From assembly GCA_016704565.1 (NCBI GenBank), contig JADIZV010000004.1, positions 372,001 to 436,000 on the forward strand: DNA of 64,000 nucleotides. The letters are read 5' to 3'. Every line of letters begins with the position of its first letter. The first letter of the stretch is position 1. The notes beneath the pieces were generated by a model. It had not been told where the DNA came from, made no database searches, and was given only the letters and a program-made list of their open reading frames with translations. The translations under genes were made by a program, and so were the position numbers. Positions 9,444 to 17,330 of this stretch are shown in pieces. Source of the DNA: Candidatus Phosphoribacter baldrii. GTDB taxonomy: Bacteria > Actinomycetota > Actinomycetes > Actinomycetales > Dermatophilaceae.

Positions 9444-9821
9444 TCAGGCGCCGCTCTTGGCCTCGGCCTTGCCGGACGAGTCGCGCTTCTCCTTGATCTT
9501 GGCGGCCTTGCCGCGCAGATCGCGCAGGTAGTAGAGCTTCGCGCGACGGACGTCACCGCGGGTGACGACCTCGATCTTGTCGATGATCGGGGTGTGCACC
9601 GGGAAGGTCCGCTCGACCCCGACACCGAAAGACACCTTGCGGACCGTGAAGGTCTCGCCGACACCCGAGCCGTGGCGGCGGATGACGATGCCCTGGAAGA
9701 CCTGGACACGGGAGCGGTTGCCTTCGATGACCTTGACGTGCACCTTGAGAGTGTCACCGGCGCGGAAGGCGGGGATGTCGTCGCGCAGCGTGGCGGCGTT
9801 GACGTCGTCGAGGTGGTGCAT
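9444..9821 (-). CDS. rplS: 50S ribosomal protein L19
   Basis: A 125-residue L19. The family core from DTLKVHVKVIEGNRSRVQVFQG to YYLRDLRGKAAKIKEKR is complete, with a short Lys/Ser/Ala tail. L19 sits at the 30S-50S interface. The gene is followed on the minus strand by the two lepB genes and rnhB, the normal order, but is separated from trmD by a rightward VOC gene. Confidence 0.97.
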   Translation of the reverse strand: MHHLDDVNAATLRDDIPAFRAGDTLKVHVKVIEGNRSRVQVFQGIVIRRHGSGVGETFTVRKVSFGVGVERTFPVHTPIIDKIEVVTRGDVRRAKLYYLRDLRGKAAKIKEKRDSSGKAEAKSGA

Positions 9822-10134
9822 GGTGTCAGCTGCTTTCTCGTGGCGCCACAGGTCGCCTCGGGGGGTGGTCTGGTTACAAACGTCTCACGTATGCCGTCCG
9901 GCCGGCCGCGCGACGGCCCTCCCGTGAACGGGTGGTCCGGGTCGCTCCCCCTGTGGCAGGGGCTCGTCAGATGCCGGAAGGCAACCGTCCAAGTGTGCCA
10001 GACCCCACGGCATACCGGGAAATCTGGCATGCTCGTCCGGTCAGCCGGGCACCGCCCCGTCTCCCGCCGCTCCCCTCCCCGGGCACCGCCCCGGCCAGGA
10101 TCAGCGAACGGCGACCGATCCGCAGGAGACCGCC
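9822..10134. other. Divergent intergenic region, rplS / VOC gene
   Basis: This 313-base gap must hold the leftward rplS promoter and leader and the rightward VOC promoter. It contains two copies of the GTATGCCG motif, one per orientation, near 9889 and 10009. I could not pick a convincing -10/-35 pair or a ribosomal-protein leader structure by eye. Confidence 0.5.
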
Positions 10135-10533
10135 ATGTCCGTCACGCCCGACCACCCCAACACCGGGGATGCTGCTGCGATCCGCTTTGGCCGCACCGCA
10201 CCAGGCATCCCGGTCCGCGACGTTGAGGCAGCGCTGCCCTTCTATCGCGACGCCCTCGGGATGACGGTCACCTTCACCAACGGGGACCCCGTCGGGTTTG
10301 TGGTCCTGGAGCGCGATGCCGCCGAGGTGCATCTCACGCTGGCGCCACGGCATACGGCGGGGACGCATAACGTCGCCCACCTCATGGTGAGCGACGCGAC
10401 GGCCCTGCACGACCGACTGGTCACCCACGGCGCGCGGATCGTCAAAGGTCTGCGGGATCACGACTTCGGGCTGCGGGCGTTCGTCGTCGCCGATCCGGAC
10501 GGCAACCGGATCGACATCGGCCAAGAGCTGTAG
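10135..10533 (+). CDS. VOC family (glyoxalase/bleomycin-resistance fold) protein
   Basis: A 132-residue single-domain VOC protein. GIPVRDVEAALPFYRDALGM is the first beta-alpha-beta unit and ADPDGNRIDIGQ the last strand with a metal-site Glu/Asp. AGGAGA sits seven bases before the ATG, a good ribosome binding site. The substrate is unknown. It is the only rightward gene in this block and has inserted between rplS and trmD, which are usually adjacent. Confidence 0.85.
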   Translation: MSVTPDHPNTGDAAAIRFGRTAPGIPVRDVEAALPFYRDALGMTVTFTNGDPVGFVVLERDAAEVHLTLAPRHTAGTHNVAHLMVSDATALHDRLVTHGARIVKGLRDHDFGLRAFVVADPDGNRIDIGQEL

Positions 10534-10565
10534 CCATGGGCACGGACCGGCTGGTCGGCTCGCGG

Positions 10566-11273
10566 TCAGTGGTCGAGCAGATCCGGGCGACGCGCGGCGG
10601 TCCGCTCGACTCGCTGGGCGTGCCGCCAGGCCGCGATGGCCCCGTGGTTGCCCGACAACAGCACCTCGGGCACATCGAGGCCGCGCCAGGACGCCGGCTT
10701 GGTATAGACGGGGTATTCGAGCAACCCGTCCTCGTGGGACTCCTCGACGAGCGACTCGGCGTTGCCGATGACCCCCGGCAACAGCCGCGCCACGGCTTCG
10801 ACGATGGCCAGCACAGCCACCTCGCCGCCGTTGAGCACGTAGTCACCCAGGGACACCGGCGTCACCGGCATCAGCCCCGCGGCATACTCGATGACCCGCT
10901 CGTCGATGCCCTCGTAGCGACCGCAGGCGAAGGCCAGCCACGGCTCGGCGGCGAGGTCGCGGGCGAGGGCCTGGGTGAACGGCATACCGGATGGGGTGGG
11001 GACGAGCAGGCGGGGCACGGCGCCGCCCCCGGTGGCGACGAGAGCGTCGAGGGCCTCCCCCCACGGCTCGGGGCGCATGACCATGCCAGCGCCGCCCCCG
11101 TAGGGCGTGTCGTCGACGGTCCGGTGCCGGTCGTGGGTGTGCTCACGCAGATCGTGGACGCGCACGTCGAGCAGCCCCTGCTCTCGGGCCTTGCCGATGA
11201 GCGAGAGCTCCAGCGGCGCGAGGTAGTCCGGGAAGATCGTCACCACGTCGATGCGCATGGCGGCGGTGGTCAT
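10566..11273 (-). CDS. trmD: tRNA (guanine37-N1)-methyltransferase
   Basis: A 235-residue SPOUT methyltransferase that makes m1G37 and so prevents +1 frameshifting. DDTPYGGGAGMVMRPEP, the SAM-binding trefoil knot (SLGDYVLNGGE) and CGRYEGIDERV are all present. MRIDVVTIFPDYL is the usual N-terminus, so the ATG five codons in (11258) may be the real start. It is the last gene of the rpsP-khpA-rimM-trmD operon, five bases from rimM. Confidence 0.96.
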   Translation of the reverse strand: MTTAAMRIDVVTIFPDYLAPLELSLIGKAREQGLLDVRVHDLREHTHDRHRTVDDTPYGGGAGMVMRPEPWGEALDALVATGGGAVPRLLVPTPSGMPFTQALARDLAAEPWLAFACGRYEGIDERVIEYAAGLMPVTPVSLGDYVLNGGEVAVLAIVEAVARLLPGVIGNAESLVEESHEDGLLEYPVYTKPASWRGLDVPEVLLSGNHGAIAAWRHAQRVERTAARRPDLLDH

Positions 11274-11278
11274 GCCGC

Positions 11279-11809
11279 TCAGAGCTCCAGCAGGCCCGCG
11301 GGCGGGTCGATGACAACGCGTCCGCCCACGACGTCAACGACCGGGACCAGCGCGGAGACAAAGGGGATGTATGCCGTCCGCCCACCGTCCACCGTCACCC
11401 GAAGGCGGTCCTGACCAGGGCCGATGTCCAGCCCGGCGACCCTGCCCACGGGTGAGCCGTCGCGCAGGACGACAGCCAGACCGACAAGCTGCTCCTCATA
11501 CCAGGCGTCGCCGCCCTGGTCGGGCTCGAGCAGCTCTTCGCCGCCGACCGGGGTGAGCAGACGGGTGCCGCGCAGGCCTTCGGCGCCGGTGCGGTCGGGG
11601 ATCTCCTCGAAGCCCAGCAGCCAGACCCCGTTGTGGTCCCGCGACGAGCGCACAGTGAGCTCGCGCGGGACCCCGCTGCCCTGGGGAGCCTTGGTGGGCA
11701 GCACCGTGCCGACAGCGAACCGGCCCGCGGGGTCGTCCGTGTGCAGTTGCACGGTGACCTCCCCGCGGATGCCGTGGGGTTTGCCGATCCGGGCGACGAC
11801 GTGCGCCAC
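11279..11809 (-). CDS. rimM: Ribosome maturation factor RimM
   Basis: 176 residues from a GTG start at VAHVVARIGKPHGIRGEV. The frame is open for 51 codons upstream, but those overlap khpA and are not RimM-like. The RimM barrel is followed by the PRC domain (WYEEQLVGLAVV to AYIPFVSALVPVV). RimM binds S19 during 30S head assembly. The start lies about ten bases after the khpA stop with no clear ribosome binding site, so coupling to khpA is likely. Confidence 0.93.
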   Translation of the reverse strand: MAHVVARIGKPHGIRGEVTVQLHTDDPAGRFAVGTVLPTKAPQGSGVPRELTVRSSRDHNGVWLLGFEEIPDRTGAEGLRGTRLLTPVGGEELLEPDQGGDAWYEEQLVGLAVVLRDGSPVGRVAGLDIGPGQDRLRVTVDGGRTAYIPFVSALVPVVDVVGGRVVIDPPAGLLEL

Positions 11810-11819
11810 AGCCGGAGGG

Positions 11820-12059
11820 TCAGCGCCGGTCGGTGTCGACGATGTCGACGCGAATGTTGGCGCCGCCGGCCAGTGCCTGCATGACGGTGCGCAGAGCGCT
11901 GGCAGTGCGACCGGAGCGACCGATGACCCGGCCGAGGTCCTCAGGGTGCACGCGCACCTCAAGGAGTTCGCCGCGGCGCAGCTCCTTGCGGCGCACGACC
12001 ACCTCGTCGGCGTGGTCGACGATGCCCTTGACCAGGTGTTCCAGGGCCTCCTCGAGCAC
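11820..12059 (-). CDS. khpA: KH-domain RNA-binding protein KhpA
   Basis: A 79-residue single KH domain. The GxxG loop is GRSG within LGRVIGRSGRTASALRTV, and VEVRVHPEDLGRVIG is the preceding strand-helix. Located between rpsP and rimM, its usual place. Homologs bind structured RNAs and partner with KhpB/Jag. Two bases separate its start from the rpsP stop. Confidence 0.92.
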   Translation of the reverse strand: MLEEALEHLVKGIVDHADEVVVRRKELRRGELLEVRVHPEDLGRVIGRSGRTASALRTVMQALAGGANIRVDIVDTDRR

Positions 12060-12061
12060 GG

Positions 12062-12556
12062 TCAGGCCTCGTCGCCCTCGGCGGCGGCCGCGTCAGCGGT
12101 CTCGGCCGGCTTGTCGGCGGCAGCCAGGGCGTCGGTGATCTCGGCGACGGCAGCCTCGGCCTTGGCGGGCTTGCGACGCACGGTCGTGGCCGCACCCTTG
12201 AGCTCAAGCGACTTGCCGGCAGCGGCGACGGCGGCCTCGTAAAGGTCCTTCTTGCTGACCTTGGGCTTGGCGACGCGCAGGGTGCCCTCAGCGCCGTCGA
12301 TCCCCTTGAACTTCTGCCAGTCGCCAGTCACCTTGAGCAGCGCCTCGACGGCTTCGGTGGGCTGGGCGCCCTGAGCCAGCCAGTAGGCGGCGCGGGCGGG
12401 GTCGATGTCGATGACCGAGGGCTCCTCGGTGGGGTGGTACTTGCCGATCTCCTCGATCGCCCGGCCATCGCGCTTGGTGCGCGAGTCCATGACGACGACG
12501 CGGTAGAACGGGGTGCGGATCTTGCCCATCCGCTTGAGGCGAATCTTGACGGCCAC
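12062..12556 (-). CDS. rpsP: 30S ribosomal protein S16 with long C-terminal tail
   Basis: 164 residues from a GTG start; AGGAG lies about ten bases upstream on the minus strand. AVKIRLKRMGKIRTPFYRVVV is the classic S16 N-terminus and the conserved part ends near residue 85. The remaining 80 residues are an Ala/Lys/Glu-rich extension, seen in other high-GC actinobacteria. The open frame extends 79 codons upstream, but with no family similarity. First gene of the operon that runs to trmD. Confidence 0.96.
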   Translation of the reverse strand: MAVKIRLKRMGKIRTPFYRVVVMDSRTKRDGRAIEEIGKYHPTEEPSVIDIDPARAAYWLAQGAQPTEAVEALLKVTGDWQKFKGIDGAEGTLRVAKPKVSKKDLYEAAVAAAGKSLELKGAATTVRRKPAKAEAAVAEITDALAAADKPAETADAAAAEGDEA

Positions 12557-12739
12557 GCTGGTGGTCTCCTGCTTCGTTTCGTGAGCACGGCGAGACCGGG
12601 GCAGGTCGCTCCGGGGTGCCGTCACTCGGCCTGTAGGCGCTCGCGTCCGGAGGACACAGCCGTCGGGCGCGGCGGGTACAGCCGCCCATTCTGCCAGACC
12701 GCGCGCCCTCCCCCGACCATCCCCGTATGCCGCCCGCTC

Positions 12740-12820
12740 CCTGCTTTGCGCCGAGATTGACCTTGCGACCGGATTGACCGGCGTGTCCTGCACCCAACGT
12801 CAATCTCGGCGCAAAGCAGG
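12740..12820. repeat. Perfect 22-bp inverted repeat (large hairpin)
   Basis: Arms at 12740-12761 and 12799-12820 are exact reverse complements over 22 bases, with a 37-base loop. The right arm contains the stop codon of the GNAT/kinase fusion gene. The position between that gene and rpsP, both leftward, suggests transcription termination or mRNA protection, although there is no U-tract. It could equally be a dispersed element. Confidence 0.85.
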
Positions 12821-13984
12821 CAGCGAGCGGAAAGCAGGCAGGGGGGTGGAGGTGGCGGGGAGGCCCGCGCGGATGGTGAGGGCGAGGCGGCATACCTGGG
12901 CGTCGGTGACGGGGACCGAGGTGTCGATGCGGTGGACCGGCCCCAGCCCGAGCGGCGCCGCGGCCGGGGTGACCGCGTCGCGCCACTCCTCGTCGGTGAC
13001 CCGCCGATGGACCGTATGCCGTTCGCCCGCCTCCCAGCGGGCCCGGTCGCGCGCCGCCGCCAGCTCGATCGGCACGTCGCAGTAGACCTCGAAAACCTGC
13101 GCGGGATCGAAGCCGGCTCGGGTCAAGCCGACGCGCACCCGCTCACGGTCGTGCGGCCACCACCACGACTCGACGACGCCACCGACCGGCGATTCACCCA
13201 GCACCGCCCACGTCGCCTGGCTCGCCCCGGCCCCGAGCTCCCGTGAGTCGGCCCCGGGCAACGCATCCCCGAACGCCTCCTTGATGGCGTCCTTGCGGAT
13301 CAGAGGCACCTGGAGTTCCTGGGCCAGCCGCCGAGCAAGGGTGGACTTCCCGCTCCCTGGCACACCGTGGACGAGGACGGCCAGACGAGGAGGCGCAGGG
13401 GCCGCATACGGGGACGCCGGCCAGTCCTCACGCAGCAAGGCGTAGCGGTCGTGACCACGCCAGTCGTCCTGAGGATCCCCAGCCGTCGGGATCCGCACCA
13501 GCCGAGGCGAGTGGCCCTCGCGGACGAATCCCAGCGAGCGCAGCAGCGCAGCCGATCGCACGTTGGCGGGCTGGACGTCGGCGGCGACCCGGTGCAGTCC
13601 CAAGCCGTTCGGGGCCGGGGAGAAGGCGATGTCGAGCAGCAACGCCAGTCCCTCGCGGGTCAGGCCCCGACCGGCATACGGGTCATAGGCGTCGTAACCC
13701 AAGGTGGCCGAGGCCAGTCGCCCCATGACCAGGTCGTTGACGTTGATCCGCGCGGCGATGGCGTGCCCGGCGGTCGGGTCGACCTGAAGCGCGTGGACAA
13801 GGAACGTCCGCTTGGCCGGTCCCTGGAGGTCGACGAGTTCGTCGAGCGACTCCAACCCCGTCGGCCCCCAGGTGGCGATCCGGTCGACTGACCCCTGGAT
13901 GGCTCGGCGCAGCCTCGGCACGTCGCGACCAGCGAGGGGCGCGACCCGCACTCGCTCGGATCGCCGTTCCCAGGGGTCGATCAT
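12800..13984 (-). CDS. GNAT acetyltransferase / P-loop kinase fusion
   Basis: 394 residues from the ATG at MIDPWERRSERV, which overlaps the amidohydrolase stop by three bases. Residues 1-200 look like a RimJ/RimL-type GNAT domain (GRGLTREGLALLLDIAF, then HRVAADVQPANVRSAALLRSLGF). Residues 210-394 are a P-loop nucleoside-kinase-like domain: AVLVHGVPGSGKSTLARRL is Walker A, and RARWEAGERH is a possible lid. The two halves could modify the same small molecule or confer resistance, but no substrate can be named. The frame ends within the arm of a perfect hairpin. Confidence 0.75.
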   Translation of the reverse strand: MIDPWERRSERVRVAPLAGRDVPRLRRAIQGSVDRIATWGPTGLESLDELVDLQGPAKRTFLVHALQVDPTAGHAIAARINVNDLVMGRLASATLGYDAYDPYAGRGLTREGLALLLDIAFSPAPNGLGLHRVAADVQPANVRSAALLRSLGFVREGHSPRLVRIPTAGDPQDDWRGHDRYALLREDWPASPYAAPAPPRLAVLVHGVPGSGKSTLARRLAQELQVPLIRKDAIKEAFGDALPGADSRELGAGASQATWAVLGESPVGGVVESWWWPHDRERVRVGLTRAGFDPAQVFEVYCDVPIELAAARDRARWEAGERHTVHRRVTDEEWRDAVTPAAAPLGLGPVHRIDTSVPVTDAQVCRLALTIRAGLPATSTPLPAFRSLPALRRD

Positions 13985-15069
13985 CGAACGTGGTTGCCGC
14001 GCAGGACGATTGACTCGGGCGCGCCGAGGACGGCCAGATCGAGGCGCGGATCGGCGGGATAGACCACCAGGTCGGCTGGGTCGCCTTCGTCGATGCCCGG
14101 GTGGCCGAGCCACGACCGGGCCGCCCACGACCCGGCGGCCAGGACGTCGATGGTCGACAGGCCCGCTTTGGCGAGCTCCGCGGCCTCCTTGGCGGCCAGC
14201 CCGTGTGGCAGAACACCTCCCGCGTCGGTCCCGACATAGATCGGTATGCCGGCCTCGTGCGCCCGCGCGATCGTCTCGTAACGTCGTGCGTGGATCGCCA
14301 GCATGTGGGCGTAGTAGACCGGGAACTTGTCCCGAGCCGGAGCTGCGAGGTCGGGGAAGTTCGCGATGTTGATGAGCGTCGGGACGATGGCGATCCCTTG
14401 CGCCGCAAAGGCTTTCGTGGACTCCTCGTCCAAACCGCTGGCGTGCTCGATGCAGTCGGTGCCGGCCGCGGCGAAGTCGTGCAGCGATTCCTCACCGAAG
14501 CAATGCGCGGTTGTCCGGGCGCCTTCCTCGTGGGCGGCGGCGACGGCGGCGATGACCGCCTCGCGCGGCCAGCACGGGGATAGGTCGCCAGTCTCCCGGT
14601 CGATCCAGTCGCCGACGAGTTTGACCCACCCGTCGCCGCGTCGGGCCTCCATCCGGACGTGCGCGACGAGCTCGTCCGGCTCGATCTCGTGGGCGTAGTT
14701 GCGGATGTAGCGCCGGGTTCGCGCGATGTGTTTCCCGGCCCGGACGATCCGGGGCAGGTCCTCCCGGTCATCCATCCACCGGGTGTCGGACGGGCTGCCG
14801 GCATCGCGGATGAGCAACGTCCCTGCGTCTCGGTCGGCGAGTGCCTGCTGCTCGGCGACGTCCGCCGCGACCGGACCATGTTGGTCCAGCCCGACATGAC
14901 AGTGGGCGTCGATGAGCCCCGGCAACGCCCAGCCCCGCACGGTCTGGACGTCGTGTCCGGGACCGGTGGGGGCGGCATACGTCACCCGCCCGTCGAGCAC
15001 CCAGCACTCCGGGCGCGTGTCGGCGGGTCCGACGAGGATCTCCCCCACGATGTGCAGCACCGTTGCCAT
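13981..15069 (-). CDS. Amidohydrolase-superfamily enzyme
   Basis: A 362-residue metal-dependent hydrolase. DAHCHVG gives the HxH pair, VKLVGD a possible carboxylated Lys, TAHCFGE and CIEHASG the next two His, and YVGTDAGG the catalytic Asp. This is the layout of imidazolonepropionase/prolidase-like amidohydrolases acting on cyclic amides or dipeptides. A barrel flanked by a small beta-sandwich is expected. The downstream GNAT/kinase gene overlaps it, suggesting a shared transcript. The start is only 19 bases from that of a divergent hydrolase. Confidence 0.85.
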   Translation of the reverse strand: MATVLHIVGEILVGPADTRPECWVLDGRVTYAAPTGPGHDVQTVRGWALPGLIDAHCHVGLDQHGPVAADVAEQQALADRDAGTLLIRDAGSPSDTRWMDDREDLPRIVRAGKHIARTRRYIRNYAHEIEPDELVAHVRMEARRGDGWVKLVGDWIDRETGDLSPCWPREAVIAAVAAAHEEGARTTAHCFGEESLHDFAAAGTDCIEHASGLDEESTKAFAAQGIAIVPTLINIANFPDLAAPARDKFPVYYAHMLAIHARRYETIARAHEAGIPIYVGTDAGGVLPHGLAAKEAAELAKAGLSTIDVLAAGSWAARSWLGHPGIDEGDPADLVVYPADPRLDLAVLGAPESIVLRGNHVR

Positions 15070-15088
15070 GCTGGCACCCTATCGACGC

Positions 15089-15979
15089 ATGAGCATCGTG
15101 CAGTCGCTGTTGTTGCCGGATGGGCGTTACCTCGAGGTGGCCGTCAGCGGGCCCCAGGACGGCATACCGCTCATTTATCACCACGGCACCCCCGGTGCCG
15201 GAGTGCTGCCCCCGCATCTGGAGCGGGCGGCGCAGGTGCGCGGCCTGCGGCTCGTGACCACGTCACGGGCTGGCTACGGGCACTCGAGTCGTCACCCCGG
15301 CCGGTCTGTCGTCGACGTGGCCGCGGACATGACGGCGGTGCTCGCGGCGCTGGACGTGCCGACCGACCGACCGTGCCTCGTCGCCGGCTGGTCGGGCGGC
15401 GGGCCGCACGCGCTCGCCACGGCTGCCCGGCTCCCCCACCGAATCGCGGGCGTCCTTGTCATGGCCGGGGTGGCTCCGTTCGACGCCGACGGGCTGGACT
15501 TCCTCGCCGGGATGGGATCGGAGAACCTCGTCGAGTTCGCCGCGACGCTGCAGGGCGAGGCGCCCCTGCGAGCGCTGCTCGAGTCGATGGCTCCGGGGCT
15601 GCGTGAGGCCACCCCCGAGGCTCTCGTCGCCGAGATGGGATCGCTACTGCCGGAGGTCGACCGAGCGGTGCTGACCGAGGAGTTCGGGGCGTGGATCGCT
15701 GCGACCTTCCGCGAGGGTTTGCGGGACGGGGCGGACGGTTGGCTCGATGACGACCTGGCCTTCGTCCGACCGTGGGGGTTCGAGGCGGCGGAGGTGACCT
15801 GCCCCGTCTTCGTGTGGCAGGGCGGCCTGGACCTCATGGTTCCGGCCGCACACGGGCGGTGGCTCTCGGCGTGGCTCCCGACGGCGGCCCCGCACCTCTT
15901 GCCCGAGGAAGGTCACCTGTCGATCGTCCTCGGTCAGGTCGACGCCATGCTCGACGGGTTGGTCGCGACGGTCCGCTGA
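15089..15979 (+). CDS. Alpha/beta hydrolase
   Basis: 296 residues from the ATG at MSIVQSLLLPDGRYLEV. YHHGTPGAG is the oxyanion-hole region, GWSGGGPHAL the nucleophile elbow (Ser), LDLMVP carries the acid and PEEGHLSI the His. These features fit a cytoplasmic esterase or related hydrolase of the proline-iminopeptidase-like group. No substrate can be inferred. The frame is open upstream into the amidohydrolase region, but the residues there are not hydrolase-like. Confidence 0.83.
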   Translation: MSIVQSLLLPDGRYLEVAVSGPQDGIPLIYHHGTPGAGVLPPHLERAAQVRGLRLVTTSRAGYGHSSRHPGRSVVDVAADMTAVLAALDVPTDRPCLVAGWSGGGPHALATAARLPHRIAGVLVMAGVAPFDADGLDFLAGMGSENLVEFAATLQGEAPLRALLESMAPGLREATPEALVAEMGSLLPEVDRAVLTEEFGAWIAATFREGLRDGADGWLDDDLAFVRPWGFEAAEVTCPVFVWQGGLDLMVPAAHGRWLSAWLPTAAPHLLPEEGHLSIVLGQVDAMLDGLVATVR

Positions 15980-16012
15980 ACGAATTGCGCGATCTCAGCG
16001 ACGGCGGTGAGC

Positions 16013-16843
16013 TCAGCCGCGTCTGCTGGGGGACAGGGCGAAGCGGCGCAGGATCTCGATGACAACTTCGGGTTGGTCGGAGTGGACCCAGTGGCCGGCG
16101 CCCTTGACCGTCACCTGCCGCACCCGCGGGAACAGCGCGCGCATCGGCTCCTCGTCACGGTCAAGGACATACGTGGAGTCTGCGCCAGCCACCCAGACCA
16201 CGGGCCCCCCGAAGGCTCGGTATGCCGTCGCGTCAGCAGTCGGCCAGCCCGCCACCCCCGACGGGCCGGTCCCGGATCGGGCGAGGACGTCGAAGTTGAC
16301 CTGCCAGTCCCACTGAGTGCCATGGCGGCGAAGGTTCTGCAAGAGGAACGACCGGATCGCCGGCTCGGGAATGTGCTGTGCGAGAGCCTCATTCGCTGTT
16401 GCGCGGTCCGGGAGGGTCTCGACAGGAAGCTCCCGCATGACCTTGATGTAGTCGACGAACCATTGGTGGGATCGGTAGTGCCGCGGAGCGATATCCATGA
16501 CGGCCAAGCGCTCGATCAGGTCAGGCTGCGACAGCGCGACGATCATCGCGACCTTGCCACCCAGGGAGTGACCGACGAGGGTCCAGCGTTCGCCCGGAGC
16601 CGTGGCGCGCAGGGTGGAGGCGACGGACGCGGCATACGCCTGGAGGGAGAAGTGGTCGCTCCACGGAGACCGGCCGTGGTCGGGGAGGTCGACAAGCAGG
16701 CAGCGTGCGGACTCCCCGGTCGGTCCGGCCAGCGCCTTGGCGATTTGGCTCCAGTTGCGACCTTGCCCAAACAGGCCATGGAGGAAGGCGACCCTCGGCC
16801 CCGACGTGCCCACCGACAAGGTATGCAGCCGGGCCGAGGTCAT
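16013..16843 (-). CDS. Alpha/beta hydrolase (YbfF-like esterase)
   Basis: 276 residues. AFLHGLFGQGRNW is the HG oxyanion segment, TLVGHSLGGKVAM the nucleophile elbow (Ser), a central Asp lies in VAGADSTYV, and GAGHWVHSDQP carries the catalytic His. The overall pattern resembles YbfF/ABHD11-type esterases. It has no signal peptide. It converges with the other hydrolase at 15979 with a 33-base gap. Confidence 0.85.
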   Translation of the reverse strand: MTSARLHTLSVGTSGPRVAFLHGLFGQGRNWSQIAKALAGPTGESARCLLVDLPDHGRSPWSDHFSLQAYAASVASTLRATAPGERWTLVGHSLGGKVAMIVALSQPDLIERLAVMDIAPRHYRSHQWFVDYIKVMRELPVETLPDRATANEALAQHIPEPAIRSFLLQNLRRHGTQWDWQVNFDVLARSGTGPSGVAGWPTADATAYRAFGGPVVWVAGADSTYVLDRDEEPMRALFPRVRQVTVKGAGHWVHSDQPEVVIEILRRFALSPSRRG

Positions 16844-16971
16844 GCGCCCGAGGCTAGTTCATCAGCGGTGCTCTCCGAGCGATCATCGTGGTGGCCCGCA
16901 GGCGGTGATCGGGGCGCCCCCGCCCAGACGCCGAACTGCGGGGGGTGCCATCGTCAAGGCCGCGCGCCCGA

Positions 16972-17330
16972 CGGTGTGCGATCGCAGGCGTGATCACCCC
17001 GCCCAGCGCACACCGTCACGCACCCGAGCCTCCGCCCTCACGAGGGGCCGGGGCCGACACCGGGCGAGAGCGGCACCGGGCGAGAGCGGCACCGGGCGAG
17101 AGCGGCACCGTGTGCGGCCGAAGGCGTGATCACCCCGCCCAGCGCACACCGTCACGCACCCGAGCCTCCGCCCACACGAGGGGTCGGGGCCGACACCGGG
17201 CGAGAGCGGCACCGGGCGAGAGCGGCACGGTGTGCGACTGAGGGCGTGATCACCCCGCCCAGCGCACACCGTCGCGCACCCGAGCCTCCGCCCTCACGAG
17301 GGGTCGGGGCCGACGCCGTGCGACGGCAAA
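16972..17330. repeat. Left cluster of long direct repeats (3 units)
   Basis: Three copies of a roughly 120-base unit start with GTGTGCG at 16974, 17110 and 17230. Each holds the outer inverted pair CGGTGTGCG / CGCACACCG (for example 16972-16980 with 17007-17015), the palindrome GTGATCAC in the middle, then CACGCACCCGAGCCTCCGCC and a GC-rich tail. The tail contains one to three copies of the 16-base GGGCGAGAGCGGCACC. The last unit runs into the 3' end of the AbiEi-like gene. No convincing protein is encoded on either strand. Confidence 0.85.
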
